A stretch of DNA of 41,764 nucleotides from an uncultured Bacteroidales bacterium (GTDB lineage Bacteria; Bacteroidota; Bacteroidia; Bacteroidales; UBA932): positions 1-41,764 of the forward strand of contig CANBDZ010000006.1 in assembly GCA_947367375.1 (NCBI GenBank). The letters are read 5' to 3'. Within the stretch, counting starts at the first letter, position 1, and each line of letters starts with the position of its first letter. Of the stretch, positions 25,161-33,829 are shown one piece after another. A model generated the notes under the pieces. It saw only the letters and a program-made list of their open reading frames with translations. It ran no database searches and had not been told where the DNA came from. Position numbers and translations under genes: made by a program.

Positions 25161-26864
25161 TTATAATTTACTGTTAACAATTTCGAGTACTTCCGCCTCA
25201 GCTGCTACTGCCTTTGCTGCTATCTCTGCCGCTTCGGCGCAGAGTCTTTCAGCTGCCGCTCTGTCGTTGAGTCCTGCTGCGTTGATCTTGACGTTGAGCT
25301 GGGCTCCGAGGACTGCTGAACGTGCTGCAAGCGCGCCTACTCCTGCGTCTGAAACTGAGTTAGGGTTGCCTTCTTCAGCCATAGCTCTGATGAGAGGGAA
25401 TGTTGCGTAGGCTGCCTTCATTGTCTTGAGAGGAACCTCTGTTGCGTAGAGAGTCGCTGCTTCCATAGCTTCTGCGCGTGCCGCCTTCTCTTCCTCTGAT
25501 CCCTTAGGCATTCCAATGGCTGCCATGATCTTGTTGAATGCAGCTGTGTCTTCGTCAACGAGGGCTACGAGCTCCTTGAGGGAAGCCTGGCCCTGCTCTG
25601 CCCAGTCAGAGAACTCCTTCCAGCGCGCATCCCAGCCTGGCTTGTGTGACGAAAGGTTTGCTACCATTGTTCCGAGGGCTGCTCCGAGTGCTCCCATATA
25701 TGCAGAGATCGATCCGCCGCCTGGGGCAGGGGACTCTGATGCTGTCTCATAAGCGAAGCCCTTGCAGGTCATACGCACGAGTCTTTCGCGTGCTGCTGCC
25801 TCTTCGTTGCTCTCGATCAGGTACTCGATCACCTTTTCTGCAGGGTCGAAAGGCTTGAGGTCATCAAGACCCATAGACTTTACTGCGATCTTGATGATCT
25901 CCTCTTCTGCGATTCCGCAAGAGCGCTGCTGTTTTGCAAGGTAATATTTACCGGCCTCGATGAGGGTGCGCTTAGGCACGAGGCCTACGATCTCGGCTCC
26001 GGTTACACGTACGCCTCTTTCTGCTGCAGCTCTGCACACTTCGTCAAATGCCACGTGGAGAGGGGTTGTGTTGATGTCTGTGATGTTCATTGACACCTGT
26101 GCGATGCCGTACTCGTCGATGAACCAGCCGATAGCCTTGCAGCCTTTCAGTGTGCCTGGGATCATCACGTTCTTGCCGTTCTCGTCCTTTACGATCTTAC
26201 CTGTGATAGGGTTGCCCTCTCTCTTCGGACGACCTTTCTCACGTACGTCGAATGCGATGGCGTTTGCACGGCGGGTAGATGTGGTGTTCAGATTGTAGTT
26301 CACTGCGATAAGGAAATCGCGGGCTCCGACATTTGTCGCACCTGCCTGAGCTGCGCGCTCTGTGTAGTGGCCAGGTCCGAAGTCAGGCTGACTGTCAGGG
26401 TCCGACATCTTCTCAGGAAGAGCCTCGTACTCGCCTGCGCGGCATACTGCAAGGTTCTTGCGTTCAGGCTTCTGAGCAGCAGCCTCGTAGCAGTAGCAAG
26501 GGATCTCGAGCTCGTTGTAGATGCGCTCCGCAAGCTTGCGTGCCATCTCTGCACACTCCTCAAGTGTCACTCCTGAAATCGGAATGAGAGGAAGCACGTC
26601 AGTAGCTCCAGAACGTGGGTGAGCTCCGTGATGCTGACGCATGTCGATAACCTCGCCAGCCTTCTTCACTCCCTGGAAAGCTGCTTCAAGAACAGCCTCA
26701 GGACAACCTACGAAAGTCACTACAGTACGGTTTGTAGCTTCGCCCGGATCCACGTCCAGTACCTTCACTCCACCTGCTTTTTCGATTGCATTGACAATAG
26801 AGTCAATTACTTCCCTGTTGCGGCCCTCACTGAAATTAGGCACGCACTCGATGATTCTTTCCAT
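25161..26864 (-). CDS. ftcD: Glutamate formimidoyltransferase-formimidoyl-THF cyclodeaminase fusion
   Basis: This 567-residue bifunctional enzyme transfers the formimino group from formiminoglutamate to tetrahydrofolate, giving glutamate, then releases ammonia to form 5,10-methenyl-THF. The transferase part (about residues 1-330) has CVPNFSEGRNREVIDS, VDPGEATNRTVVTFVG and HHGAHPRSGATDVLPLIPI. The cyclodeaminase part (about 360-567) has ASESPAPGGGSISAYMGALG and GNPNSVSDAGVGALAARSA. It completes the pathway from histidine to glutamate without HutG or HutF. It is the most upstream of the minus-strand genes, with hutU following across a repeat pair. No convincing promoter was found in the upstream gap. 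Confidence 0.97.
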   Translation of the reverse strand: MERIIECVPNFSEGRNREVIDSIVNAIEKAGGVKVLDVDPGEATNRTVVTFVGCPEAVLEAAFQGVKKAGEVIDMRQHHGAHPRSGATDVLPLIPISGVTLEECAEMARKLAERIYNELEIPCYCYEAAAQKPERKNLAVCRAGEYEALPEKMSDPDSQPDFGPGHYTERAAQAGATNVGARDFLIAVNYNLNTTSTRRANAIAFDVREKGRPKREGNPITGKIVKDENGKNVMIPGTLKGCKAIGWFIDEYGIAQVSMNITDINTTPLHVAFDEVCRAAAERGVRVTGAEIVGLVPKRTLIEAGKYYLAKQQRSCGIAEEEIIKIAVKSMGLDDLKPFDPAEKVIEYLIESNEEAAARERLVRMTCKGFAYETASESPAPGGGSISAYMGALGAALGTMVANLSSHKPGWDARWKEFSDWAEQGQASLKELVALVDEDTAAFNKIMAAIGMPKGSEEEKAARAEAMEAATLYATEVPLKTMKAAYATFPLIRAMAEEGNPNSVSDAGVGALAARSAVLGAQLNVKINAAGLNDRAAAERLCAEAAEIAAKAVAAEAEVLEIVNSKL

Positions 26865-27314
26865 ATGTCGGTATATAGTTTTTATGTTTATTCTAGTTTC
26901 ATGAAATAACCTTTAAAGTTATGCTTTTTCCACAAATTAACCAAGACCACTGAGGTTTAACTCTCTAATTACTTTTCAAATATTTTCTGATATGTCCAAT
27001 GCTGCAGATTTTTCTGTTTTTTTAAACTTTTTCTCTTTTTATAACATGGTTTTTCTTTTTCTTTAACAGCCTTGCAACAGTATCTTCTACTTTTGCCTTT
27101 GGTCTGTCGTCCCGGTTTCTTTGTCTCGATGCCTGGCTTGTCAGTGTCCGGATACTTGCTTTGATCTTGGGTGTGTCTGGCACCTTGGCCGCTGCTTTGG
27201 GTGTGGGATGACTAAACTGTTGATAACCAGCTGTTTGGTTTTCGGTTGGTGGGCAAAATCTCGCCAACCGATCGGTAAGTTGCTGATTGATAGTTATTTA
27301 AATAGTTAGAGAAA
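26865..27314. other. 450-base intergenic region, T-rich, with one hairpin
   Basis: No convincing gene is seen. The part near 26990-27070 is made of T-runs. A basic 81-codon open frame on the minus strand (27022-27267) has low complexity (ARLLKKKKNHVIKREK) and runs into the hairpin; I treat it as unsupported, though a degraded fragment is possible. The right part leads into the RAYT gene and holds the hairpin CGGTTGGTG/CGCCAACCG at 27243-27270. Confidence 0.5.
27243..27270. repeat. TTGGTGGGC-type hairpin upstream of RAYT gene
   Basis: CGGTTGGTG pairs with CGCCAACCG (one G-T pair, 10-base loop). The 5' arm continues GGC, giving TTGGTGGGC, which is shared with the hairpin on the other side of the gene (28265-28277) and with the hairpin after groEL (41574-41599). 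It lies 45 bases before the RAYT start. Confidence 0.65.
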
Positions 27315-28226
27315 ATGGAAAAACGAAGATTTTTGCGAGGAGAGTACAACCATGTTTATCAGAGAACCGTTTCAGGTAACAACATCTTCTATGACATGGA
27401 GGATTACTTGGTTTACTATACCATTTTCTCAGTACTGTCCAAAAGGTATGGGATAGTTTCCCTAGGGCTATGTCTTATGATAGACCATATACATTCATTG
27501 ATATATGCTTCAAGCAGAGAAGTCCTAAGCCGTTTTGTATCTCATGTCACGCTTCAGTTTGTGAAAGAATATAATTCAACGTATGGCAGGAGCGGTCCAT
27601 TGTTCGACAGATTCGGCAGCGCTCCGAAGAAAGGCATGAAGCTCTTGAGGACCGCAATCTCATATCTCTATAATAATCCGGTGGAGAAGATGCTGTGCAG
27701 ATATGCCCAAGAGTATAGGTGGAGCTTTCTCGAAGGTGGGATTCAGTTGTCTGACAAATCGTCAGGCAGCAGAAAATCCAAGGCCTTACGCAAAGCAGTC
27801 AAGGAGATAGATTGGATGGCTGATAAGGGGCTCTATCTGAATTACAAGGTCTTGCGCCGTCTTATGAGAGAACTGACTGCTGAAGAGAAAAGCGCTATAG
27901 CAGATTATATCATAAGAAAGTATGCTTTCATAAGATATGACCTTTTAGCTGACTGCTACGGAGGATGGGACAAGATGCTGATGGCGATAAACTCAAATGC
28001 AGGAAGCGAGTATGATGTGAAGGAATCCAAGGGGACGAGGTCAGATGTGGAGTATAGAGAAATATATCTCTATCTGAAGAGTCATGGTTATCAGCATCCG
28101 GGTGATGTAATAGTGCTTCCTGAGGAGAGGAAGAGGATTTTGGCACATGATCTTCTAAATAGCACCTCAGCTACACGTTACCAGATAGGAAAGTTTCTCC
28201 ATCTACCGTCATTTTGTTTAAAATGA
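27315..28226 (+). CDS. REP-associated tyrosine transposase (RAYT, Y1/IS200-like)
   Basis: The 303-residue protein has an N-terminal Y1 transposase fold: RGEYNHVYQRTVSGNNIF, the metal-binding HxH motif in MIDHIHSLIYAS, and the helix RTAISYLYNNPVEKM that carries the candidate catalytic tyrosine followed by the NPV motif typical of RAYTs. The C-terminal third (EIYLYLKSHGYQHPGD, ERKRILAHDLLNS) looks like a helical DNA-binding domain. RAYTs are single-copy domesticated transposases that act on REP hairpins. The gene is intact and flanked by two related hairpins. A small palindrome (CATTTT/AAAATG, 28210-28225) covers its stop codon. Confidence 0.88.
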   Translation: MEKRRFLRGEYNHVYQRTVSGNNIFYDMEDYLVYYTIFSVLSKRYGIVSLGLCLMIDHIHSLIYASSREVLSRFVSHVTLQFVKEYNSTYGRSGPLFDRFGSAPKKGMKLLRTAISYLYNNPVEKMLCRYAQEYRWSFLEGGIQLSDKSSGSRKSKALRKAVKEIDWMADKGLYLNYKVLRRLMRELTAEEKSAIADYIIRKYAFIRYDLLADCYGGWDKMLMAINSNAGSEYDVKESKGTRSDVEYREIYLYLKSHGYQHPGDVIVLPEERKRILAHDLLNSTSATRYQIGKFLHLPSFCLK

Positions 28227-28286
28227 GTGGTTGGCTAAGTTATTGATGCTGAGGTGTATAAAGAATGATTGGTGGGCGACGCGCAT

Positions 28287-29276
28287 TCAAGCGCGAAATG
28301 CAACTTTTAGATCAATCTTAGTTTTAGTTTTTACCGCCTCGTAAGGCGATACGAAATTAAGTCTTTTTCTTGGTCTTTTATTCAGTTTATCCTCAATTTG
28401 TCTGATATCTTCTTCCGAGAGTAGATTGAAATCAGATGATTTGGGGATATACTGTCTTATTAGCCCATTAGTATTCTCGTTTGTTCCACGCTCCCACGAG
28501 TGATATGGTTTAGCAAAGTAAAAGTCAGCTTTAAGTGCTTTAGCTATTGCTTGATGATTGGCAAACTGGAGTCCATTGTCTGATGTGATAGTCTTTACCT
28601 GTCCTTTTTTAGCTAGAACAGACAATGCTTCAACCATCTTCTTCTCAGTTTCTGCCGCAGTAGCATCATTCAATTTACGCATTATCAGCAAGCCGGTACA
28701 TCGTTCTGTAATAGTTAAGATGTGCTGTGAATGACTACTGCCAACGATTGTATCCACTTCAAAGTCTCCGAAACGTTCTCTTCTGTCGACAATCTCTGGA
28801 CGTTCTGATATATCTATTGCATTGGGTATATGTCCTCTACTATTGTTCTGCAGCCCTCTCTTTCTGTATTTTTTACCTTTGTGTCTAAGGTGCTTGTAGA
28901 GGTCGCCACCATAACGTTTATCTCTCCATATCCATTGATATATTGTCTCGTGAGATACAATCGTAAGACCTTTCCTCCTGCAGTATCCAACGATTTGTTC
29001 AGGGCTCAACTGCATTTTGCGAAGGTAGTATTCCACTCTCATCTTCATGGACTTATCGTACTTTCGAAGGAGTTTTCTATGCCTCCAACGTCGTTCTGCC
29101 CTCTTTTGAGCTTCGCCAGGATAATACTGACGTGAGGCTCCATAACCATTTCTTTGGATCTCTCTCGTGATAGTCGACTTGTGGACTCCTATCATCTCTG
29201 CAATCTTGCTTTTTGTAAAGCCAGCACGAATGTATCCATAAATTTCGTACCTTTGCTCCTGGGTCAAATGCTTCAT
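28287..29276 (-). CDS. IS30-family transposase
   Basis: A 329-residue DDE transposase, apparently intact. The N terminus has the IS30 helix-turn-helix (MKHLTQEQRYEIYGYIRAG, then KSKIAEMIGVHKSTITREI). The catalytic core has the first Asp in GDFEVDTIVG, the second in ITSDNGLQFANH, and the Glu in WERGTNENTNGLIRQY. I start at ATG 29276; the open frame extends upstream but only through structured non-coding DNA. The stop codon falls within the left terminal repeat. A TATCTTCG element near 29302-29309 on the minus strand could be its promoter. Confidence 0.95.
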   Translation of the reverse strand: MKHLTQEQRYEIYGYIRAGFTKSKIAEMIGVHKSTITREIQRNGYGASRQYYPGEAQKRAERRWRHRKLLRKYDKSMKMRVEYYLRKMQLSPEQIVGYCRRKGLTIVSHETIYQWIWRDKRYGGDLYKHLRHKGKKYRKRGLQNNSRGHIPNAIDISERPEIVDRRERFGDFEVDTIVGSSHSQHILTITERCTGLLIMRKLNDATAAETEKKMVEALSVLAKKGQVKTITSDNGLQFANHQAIAKALKADFYFAKPYHSWERGTNENTNGLIRQYIPKSSDFNLLSEEDIRQIEDKLNKRPRKRLNFVSPYEAVKTKTKIDLKVAFRA

Positions 29277-29327
29277 CTTTACTGATATTTGGCGATTGAT
29301 GCGAAGATAGCACAATTTGACCTTTTC

Positions 29328-29447
29328 AGGGAGTACGGTGTGAATCGCACTCCCTTTTTTGCGCACCGCCGACGGAATATACGACCTCCGTCGGCTATAG
29401 ATCAAGCGCTGTGGGCGGCTCGGCCAAAGGGCCGTCCTCGCGCTTGA
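29328..29447. other. Three successive hairpins at the right end of the IS30 element
   Basis: AGGGAGT/ACTCCCT (29328-29355) followed by six T, GCCGACGGA/TCCGTCGGC (29368-29395, perfect 9-base stem), and TCAAGCGC/GCGCTTGA (29402-29447) with an inner CGGCC/GGCCG. They lie between the transposase promoter and the right terminal repeat. The first can end plus-strand transcription. On the minus strand they may stop messages coming from glyA. Confidence 0.7.
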
Positions 29448-29582
29448 CTATTGCGCCAGTCATCTGGCTATCAATCGCTTGCCTATCAGTTGCATTTAAA
29501 ATTTGAATGCGGGCGAATTTGCCCACCAATCATGGCTTATAATGCTGAATATCAGCTATTTGTGTGTTCTGGTAAGATACTT

Positions 29583-30911
29583 TTAGTAGCGGTTCAGAGG
29601 CATGCCGTTGGTTTTCATGCGGACCATTTTTCTTACGTTTGCAAGTACCTCTTCGTACTCCTCGCGTCCTTCCTCAGTCTTGCCTGCGATGAGGTCGAGG
29701 TGGGCTGCTGCGTTTGCAAGTACCTGGTCAATGAGGTTGACGATGAATTCCATGTCCTTCTCCACGAAGCCTCTTGATGTGATGGCTGGAGTTCCTACGC
29801 GGATTCCTGAAGTCTGGAATGGAGTGCGTGAGTCGAACGGAACCATGTTCTTGTTTACTGTGATGTCTGCCTTTCCGAGCTCCTTCTCAGCAACCTTACC
29901 TGTGAGTTCTGGGAACTTGGTGCGGAGGTCGATGAGCATGAGGTGATTGTCTGTACCTCCTGAAACGAGCTTGTAGCCGCGTGAAGCGAATGCCTCTGCC
30001 ATAGCAGCTGCATTTGAAACTACCTGCTTCTGGTACTCCTTGAACTCTGGCTGGAGAGCCTCGTAGAATGAAACCGCCTTAGCTGCGATGCAGTGCTCGA
30101 GCGGACCGCCCTGTACGCCTGGGAACACGCTTGAGTTCAGGATCTGAGACATCTTCTTTACAACGCCCTTTGGAGTTGTGAGACCCCAAGGATTGTCGAA
30201 GTCCTTGCCCATGAGGATGATACCTCCACGTGGACCGCGAAGAGTCTTATGGGTTGTAGATGTCACGATGTGAGCATACTTTACAGGGTTGCTGAGGAGA
30301 CCTGCAGCGATAAGACCTGCAGTGTGAGCCATGTCGATCCAGAGGATAGCTCCTACCTTGTCAGCGATCTCACGCATTCTTGCGTAGTCCCACTCTCTTG
30401 AGTAAGCTGATGCGCCACCGATGATGAGCTTTGGCTTGAATTCGAGAGCTCTCTGCTCCATCTGGTCATAGTCAATCATTCCTGTTGCCTCGCTGAGTCC
30501 GTAAGCTACAGCGTTGTAGAGGATACCTGACATGTTTACAGGTGAACCGTGAGTAAGGTGACCGCCGTGTGCAAGATCAAGTCCCATGAATGTCTCTCCT
30601 GGCTTGATACATGCCATCATTACTGCCATGTTTGCCTGAGCACCTGAGTGCGGCTGTACATTGGCATACTCAGCCTCATAAAGTTCGCAGAGGCGGTCGA
30701 TAGCGAGCTGCTCGATCTGGTCCACTACTTCACATCCTCCATAGTACCTTGCTCCAGGGTAACCTTCTGCGTACTTGTTTGTGCAGATTGAGCCAAGGGC
30801 AGTGAGAACCTGCTGGCTTACATAGTTTTCAGATGCGATAAGTTCAATGCCCGAAGTCTGTCTGTCCTCTTCCTGCTTGATGAGATTGAAAATCTGGAGA
30901 TCCTGTTTCAT
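29583..30911 (-). CDS. glyA: Serine hydroxymethyltransferase
   Basis: GlyA interconverts serine plus THF with glycine plus 5,10-methylene-THF using PLP. The 442-residue protein has [41 protein letters not shown], the cofactor-binding region [15 protein letters not shown], and the PLP-lysine motif [15 protein letters not shown]. Length is usual for bacterial GlyA. A TACTTTTG element on the minus strand (30937-30944) lies 25 bases upstream and would give a very short leader. It shares the folate one-carbon pool with ftcD. No terminator is visible directly after its stop; the next structures are the IS30 hairpins. Confidence 0.97.
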   Translation of the reverse strand: MKQDLQIFNLIKQEEDRQTSGIELIASENYVSQQVLTALGSICTNKYAEGYPGARYYGGCEVVDQIEQLAIDRLCELYEAEYANVQPHSGAQANMAVMMACIKPGETFMGLDLAHGGHLTHGSPVNMSGILYNAVAYGLSEATGMIDYDQMEQRALEFKPKLIIGGASAYSREWDYARMREIADKVGAILWIDMAHTAGLIAAGLLSNPVKYAHIVTSTTHKTLRGPRGGIILMGKDFDNPWGLTTPKGVVKKMSQILNSSVFPGVQGGPLEHCIAAKAVSFYEALQPEFKEYQKQVVSNAAAMAEAFASRGYKLVSGGTDNHLMLIDLRTKFPELTGKVAEKELGKADITVNKNMVPFDSRTPFQTSGIRVGTPAITSRGFVEKDMEFIVNLIDQVLANAAAHLDLIAGKTEEGREEYEEVLANVRKMVRMKTNGMPLNRY

Positions 30912-30936
30912 ACTTGATATTACTTTTATAGAATTA

Positions 30937-30971
30937 CAAAAGTACTCATTTTTTTATTTTTATTACCTTTG
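30937..30971. promoter_or_regulatory. Divergent -7 elements for glyA and the TrmH-like gene
   Basis: TACTTTTG on the minus strand (30937-30944) and TACCTTTG on the plus strand (30964-30971) both match TAnnTTTG and are 19 bases apart. As at hutH/wzi, the two promoters overlap. Confidence 0.6.
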
Positions 30972-30994
30972 TGTTGAAAACTTTTTATGTTTCT

Positions 30995-31534
30995 ATGAGT
31001 AATCGTAAGCTTTTGAATATCGAGCTTGGACGTGTCTCGGTGCAGGAGTACAAGGAACTCCCTGATTCCGGTGTGGTTGTAGTACTGGACAATGTCCGCA
31101 GCGCCCACAACGTGGGATCCGCATTCAGGACAGCGGATTCCTTCAAAATTGACAAGGTGTGGCTGTGCGGAATATGTGCAGTGCCCCCTTCGGCTGAGAT
31201 CCACAAGTCGGCCCTCGGTGCAGAGGACAGCGTGGATTGGGAGCACGTGGACGACACAATGGAGGCGATAACCCGCCTGAAAGAGCAGGGATATACCATC
31301 GTCAGCATCGAGCAGACAGCAAAATCGGTAATGCTCGACAAGTTCACCCCCGAAAAGGGAAAGAAATATGCCCTCGTCTTTGGAAACGAGGTGGCTGGCG
31401 TAGCTCAGAATGTTGTGGATGCTTCGGATTTCTCATTGGAAGTTCCTCAGTTCGGAACCAAGCACTCACTCAATGTTTCGGTCACTGTAGGAGTGATCCT
31501 GTGGCATTTCCGTCTTGCCTTTCTGCAAGGCTGA
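30995..31534 (+). CDS. SpoU/TrmH-family RNA 2'-O-methyltransferase
   Basis: The 179-residue protein has the SPOUT signature motifs: LDNVRSAHNVGSAFRTAD (motif 1), YALVFGNEVAGV (motif 2) and VPQFGTKHSLNVSVTVGVILW (motif 3). Members methylate ribose 2'-OH groups in tRNA or rRNA with S-adenosylmethionine, using a deep trefoil knot. It lacks an N-terminal substrate domain, so the RNA target cannot be told; the short form resembles tRNA methyltransferases. I start at ATG 30995 rather than the earlier TTG, because the -7 element ends at 30971. The last 53 bases overlap the end of the convergent pbpC gene. Confidence 0.9.
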   Translation: MSNRKLLNIELGRVSVQEYKELPDSGVVVVLDNVRSAHNVGSAFRTADSFKIDKVWLCGICAVPPSAEIHKSALGAEDSVDWEHVDDTMEAITRLKEQGYTIVSIEQTAKSVMLDKFTPEKGKKYALVFGNEVAGVAQNVVDASDFSLEVPQFGTKHSLNVSVTVGVILWHFRLAFLQG

Positions 31535-33827
31535 TCATGAATCCGACGGAAATCTGATTGCCGCTTCCGTCCACAGCCGTTAGAGAATGTTTTCCCTCTT
31601 CAGGATGAAGGGACATCTGATGTATGTATCTGGTAGAGCCGATGAAACTGTCATCAAGATGCCAGAACACTTCGCTGTCGGCATGGCTGTGAGCCAGCTT
31701 GAACACAACTTCCGAAGGAGTCCCGTCCATCCTTAGCGGAATCACGATGCTGCTTCCGTTCTCCGGATATATGAATTCCATAGGTACAAACTCCCCGTTG
31801 TTCTTTTCTCCCGGCCTCAGTGGAGGGAGGGGGATATATTCAGGGTGCTCGGAACGATAGTACCATTCCATTCCTGGAGGGAGCAGGAACATCTTCACCG
31901 CTTTTGAGCCTTGAGTAGGGAACTGGGTCCTGTAGGATCCGTCCTCGGTGATGTTTACCAGTCGGTGGTATGGACAGACCTGGCTCCTGACGGCATTTAC
32001 CGGCAGGTACAGCGTGTCGCAGTTCTCACAGTACAGTCCCTTGAGATGGCCTGACTCCCGGCAGACTTCCAGGCTTGTATATTCTCCATAGTCCGGGAAC
32101 TCGAACCATTCTCCGCTATCGAGCAGGTTGAATATATCAAACATTACCGGACCTGCGGTCCTGGCTCCGACTAGTCCCGCACTACCTTCTCCATAGGCAT
32201 TTCCGACCCACACTCCCACTGCATATTCAGGCGTCACTCCCACTGCCCAACCGTCGCGGAAGCCGTAGCTCGTACCTGTCTTCCAAGCTACCTTCCTTAT
32301 CGAATTCACCATCCTCCAATCCATCTCGTCAGGTCTGTTGACATCCTTGAGGGCGTCGAAAGTGTAGTACAGCGCCATTCGGTCTGTCAGAGGCCAGTCC
32401 TTCGGCTTGTCCTCCCAGCTCGAGAAGTCCTTGTCCTGGTAATATGCGCTCATCGCCGCGTATATCCTTGTCATATCTGTCAATGTGCCTTCAGCTCCTC
32501 CGAGAATCAGGGACAGACCGTAGTCGGAAGGTGCCCTGTTGAGGGTGGACATCCCGGCATCCTTGAGCAGTTTGTGAAATCTGGGAACTCCAAATTTTCT
32601 GAGCATATGGACCGATGGCACGTTAAGACTTCGGGAGAGTGCCGTCGAAGCCGGAACGGCTCCCGAAAACTTCCTGTCAAAGTTCTGTGGTGAGAATCCT
32701 TCTATATTTAAAGGTACATCAGGAAGCAGTGTGTATGGAAGTATATCTCCTTCCTGCATCAGTGCGCAGTAAAGCAGCGGCTTCAGCAGACTTCCTGTGC
32801 TGCGCGGCGCCGATGCTATATCCACCTTGCTTCCCGGCCTTCCGGAACCCGGATTGGCGTTGCCGATATATGCGGCGATCTCGCCTGTTCTGACATCGAT
32901 GACGACGGCAGATATATCCTTAATGCCTTGAGCTGCAAATTCGTTGTTCCATCTGTCTGTAACCTCTGCCACCCTTGTCTGAAGAGGGTAGGATATCGTG
33001 GTGCTGATGTGCTCTCCCGGGTGCTCGGAGCTAAGTCTGTCAGTGAGATGCTCCGCGTGTTGAGGCAGCGGAAGGGGAGAGTCGGGCAGCGGTTCGTCGC
33101 AGGCCAGCTCGAAGGTTACGGAGTCAATGATTCCCTTGTCGTAGAGTCTCTCCAGCAGTCTGTCTCTCTTCTGTTTTAAAGCATCCCTGTTTTTGCCGGG
33201 ATGTATGGCTGAAGGAGCGTTTGGAAGTACAGCCAAAGTGGCTGCCTCTCCCCACGAAAGGTCGTCGGCTTCCCTGTTGAAGTACCTCCAGGCTGCCGCC
33301 TCTATTCCGACGACATTGCCTCCGAAAGGGGCGTGTGTGGCATAGAGGGCGAGTATTTCATCCTTGGTGTATTTCTTTTCTATACGCAGGGCAATGACGG
33401 CTTCTGTCATCTTCTGCCACAGAGTCCTCTCTTTCTGTCTGGACATTCTTGCCACCTGCATTGTGATGGTGCTTGCTCCGCTGACCACTCTTCCGGATGA
33501 AATGTTGTCCTTGAATGCTCTGGCTACCGCAAAAGGATTGACTCCCGGATGCCATCTGAAGAAACGGTCCTCGAATTCTGTCAGGCAGACTGAAAACCTT
33601 TCAGGTATCGAATCCGAAGGAGGGAATCTCCATTGACCGTCTGACGCTATCCTTGCTCCAAGCAGTTCTCCTTCCCGGCTGGTCACGACTGTGGAGTACT
33701 CCGTGTCGCGGAACAGCTCTCCAGGCAGAAAGAACATATGTATGGCTGCAAGGACAGCAATGATGATGGCCGCTACCGCCTTCACCACTGCTGTCATCTT
33801 GGTCTTGTTTATCTTTTGCAAGGACAT
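31482..33827 (-). CDS. pbpC: Penicillin-binding protein 1C
   Basis: A 781-residue bifunctional cell-wall enzyme. Order: short cytoplasmic tail, membrane anchor (about residues 14-34), glycosyltransferase domain (TEFEDRFFRWHPGVN, GASTITMQVARM, KKYTKDEILALYATHAPFG), transpeptidase domain with the active SxxK Ser346 in STGSLLKPLLY and KTGTSYGFRDGWAVG, and a C-terminal PBP1C-specific beta domain (about residues 690-781). It starts two bases after the alpha-2-macroglobulin stop, so the two are co-translated; this pairing is widespread and thought to link protease trapping with repair of the wall. Its 3' end overlaps the TrmH-like gene. Confidence 0.96.
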   Translation of the reverse strand: MSLQKINKTKMTAVVKAVAAIIIAVLAAIHMFFLPGELFRDTEYSTVVTSREGELLGARIASDGQWRFPPSDSIPERFSVCLTEFEDRFFRWHPGVNPFAVARAFKDNISSGRVVSGASTITMQVARMSRQKERTLWQKMTEAVIALRIEKKYTKDEILALYATHAPFGGNVVGIEAAAWRYFNREADDLSWGEAATLAVLPNAPSAIHPGKNRDALKQKRDRLLERLYDKGIIDSVTFELACDEPLPDSPLPLPQHAEHLTDRLSSEHPGEHISTTISYPLQTRVAEVTDRWNNEFAAQGIKDISAVVIDVRTGEIAAYIGNANPGSGRPGSKVDIASAPRSTGSLLKPLLYCALMQEGDILPYTLLPDVPLNIEGFSPQNFDRKFSGAVPASTALSRSLNVPSVHMLRKFGVPRFHKLLKDAGMSTLNRAPSDYGLSLILGGAEGTLTDMTRIYAAMSAYYQDKDFSSWEDKPKDWPLTDRMALYYTFDALKDVNRPDEMDWRMVNSIRKVAWKTGTSYGFRDGWAVGVTPEYAVGVWVGNAYGEGSAGLVGARTAGPVMFDIFNLLDSGEWFEFPDYGEYTSLEVCRESGHLKGLYCENCDTLYLPVNAVRSQVCPYHRLVNITEDGSYRTQFPTQGSKAVKMFLLPPGMEWYYRSEHPEYIPLPPLRPGEKNNGEFVPMEFIYPENGSSIVIPLRMDGTPSEVVFKLAHSHADSEVFWHLDDSFIGSTRYIHQMSLHPEEGKHSLTAVDGSGNQISVGFMISLAERQDGNATGSLLQ

Positions 33828-33829
33828 TT

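Larger units (their letters stand above)
28278..29520. mobile_element. IS30-family insertion sequence
   Basis: The element holds one IS30 transposase gene. Imperfect terminal inverted repeats can be seen at 28283-28305 and 29488-29510 (GCATTCAA, five variable bases, AAATGCAACT; 18 of 23 match). Both junctions carry GGGCGA (28274-28279 and 29511-29516), a likely target duplication, so the exact ends may differ from those given by a few bases. Outside it the sequence rejoins as a 13-base stem, ATGATTGGTGGGC with GCCCACCAATCAT, around a GAATTT loop. The element therefore sits inside a former hairpin. Confidence 0.85.

Noticed and set aside
27022..27267. 81-codon basic frame on the minus strand in the ftcD-RAYT gap
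   Set aside because: Low complexity, partly made of T-runs and hairpin sequence, no recognised motif; kept only as a note in the intergenic entry.
30912..30994. Riboswitch upstream of glyA
   Set aside because: Only about 25 bases separate the -7 element from the ATG, leaving no room for an aptamer.
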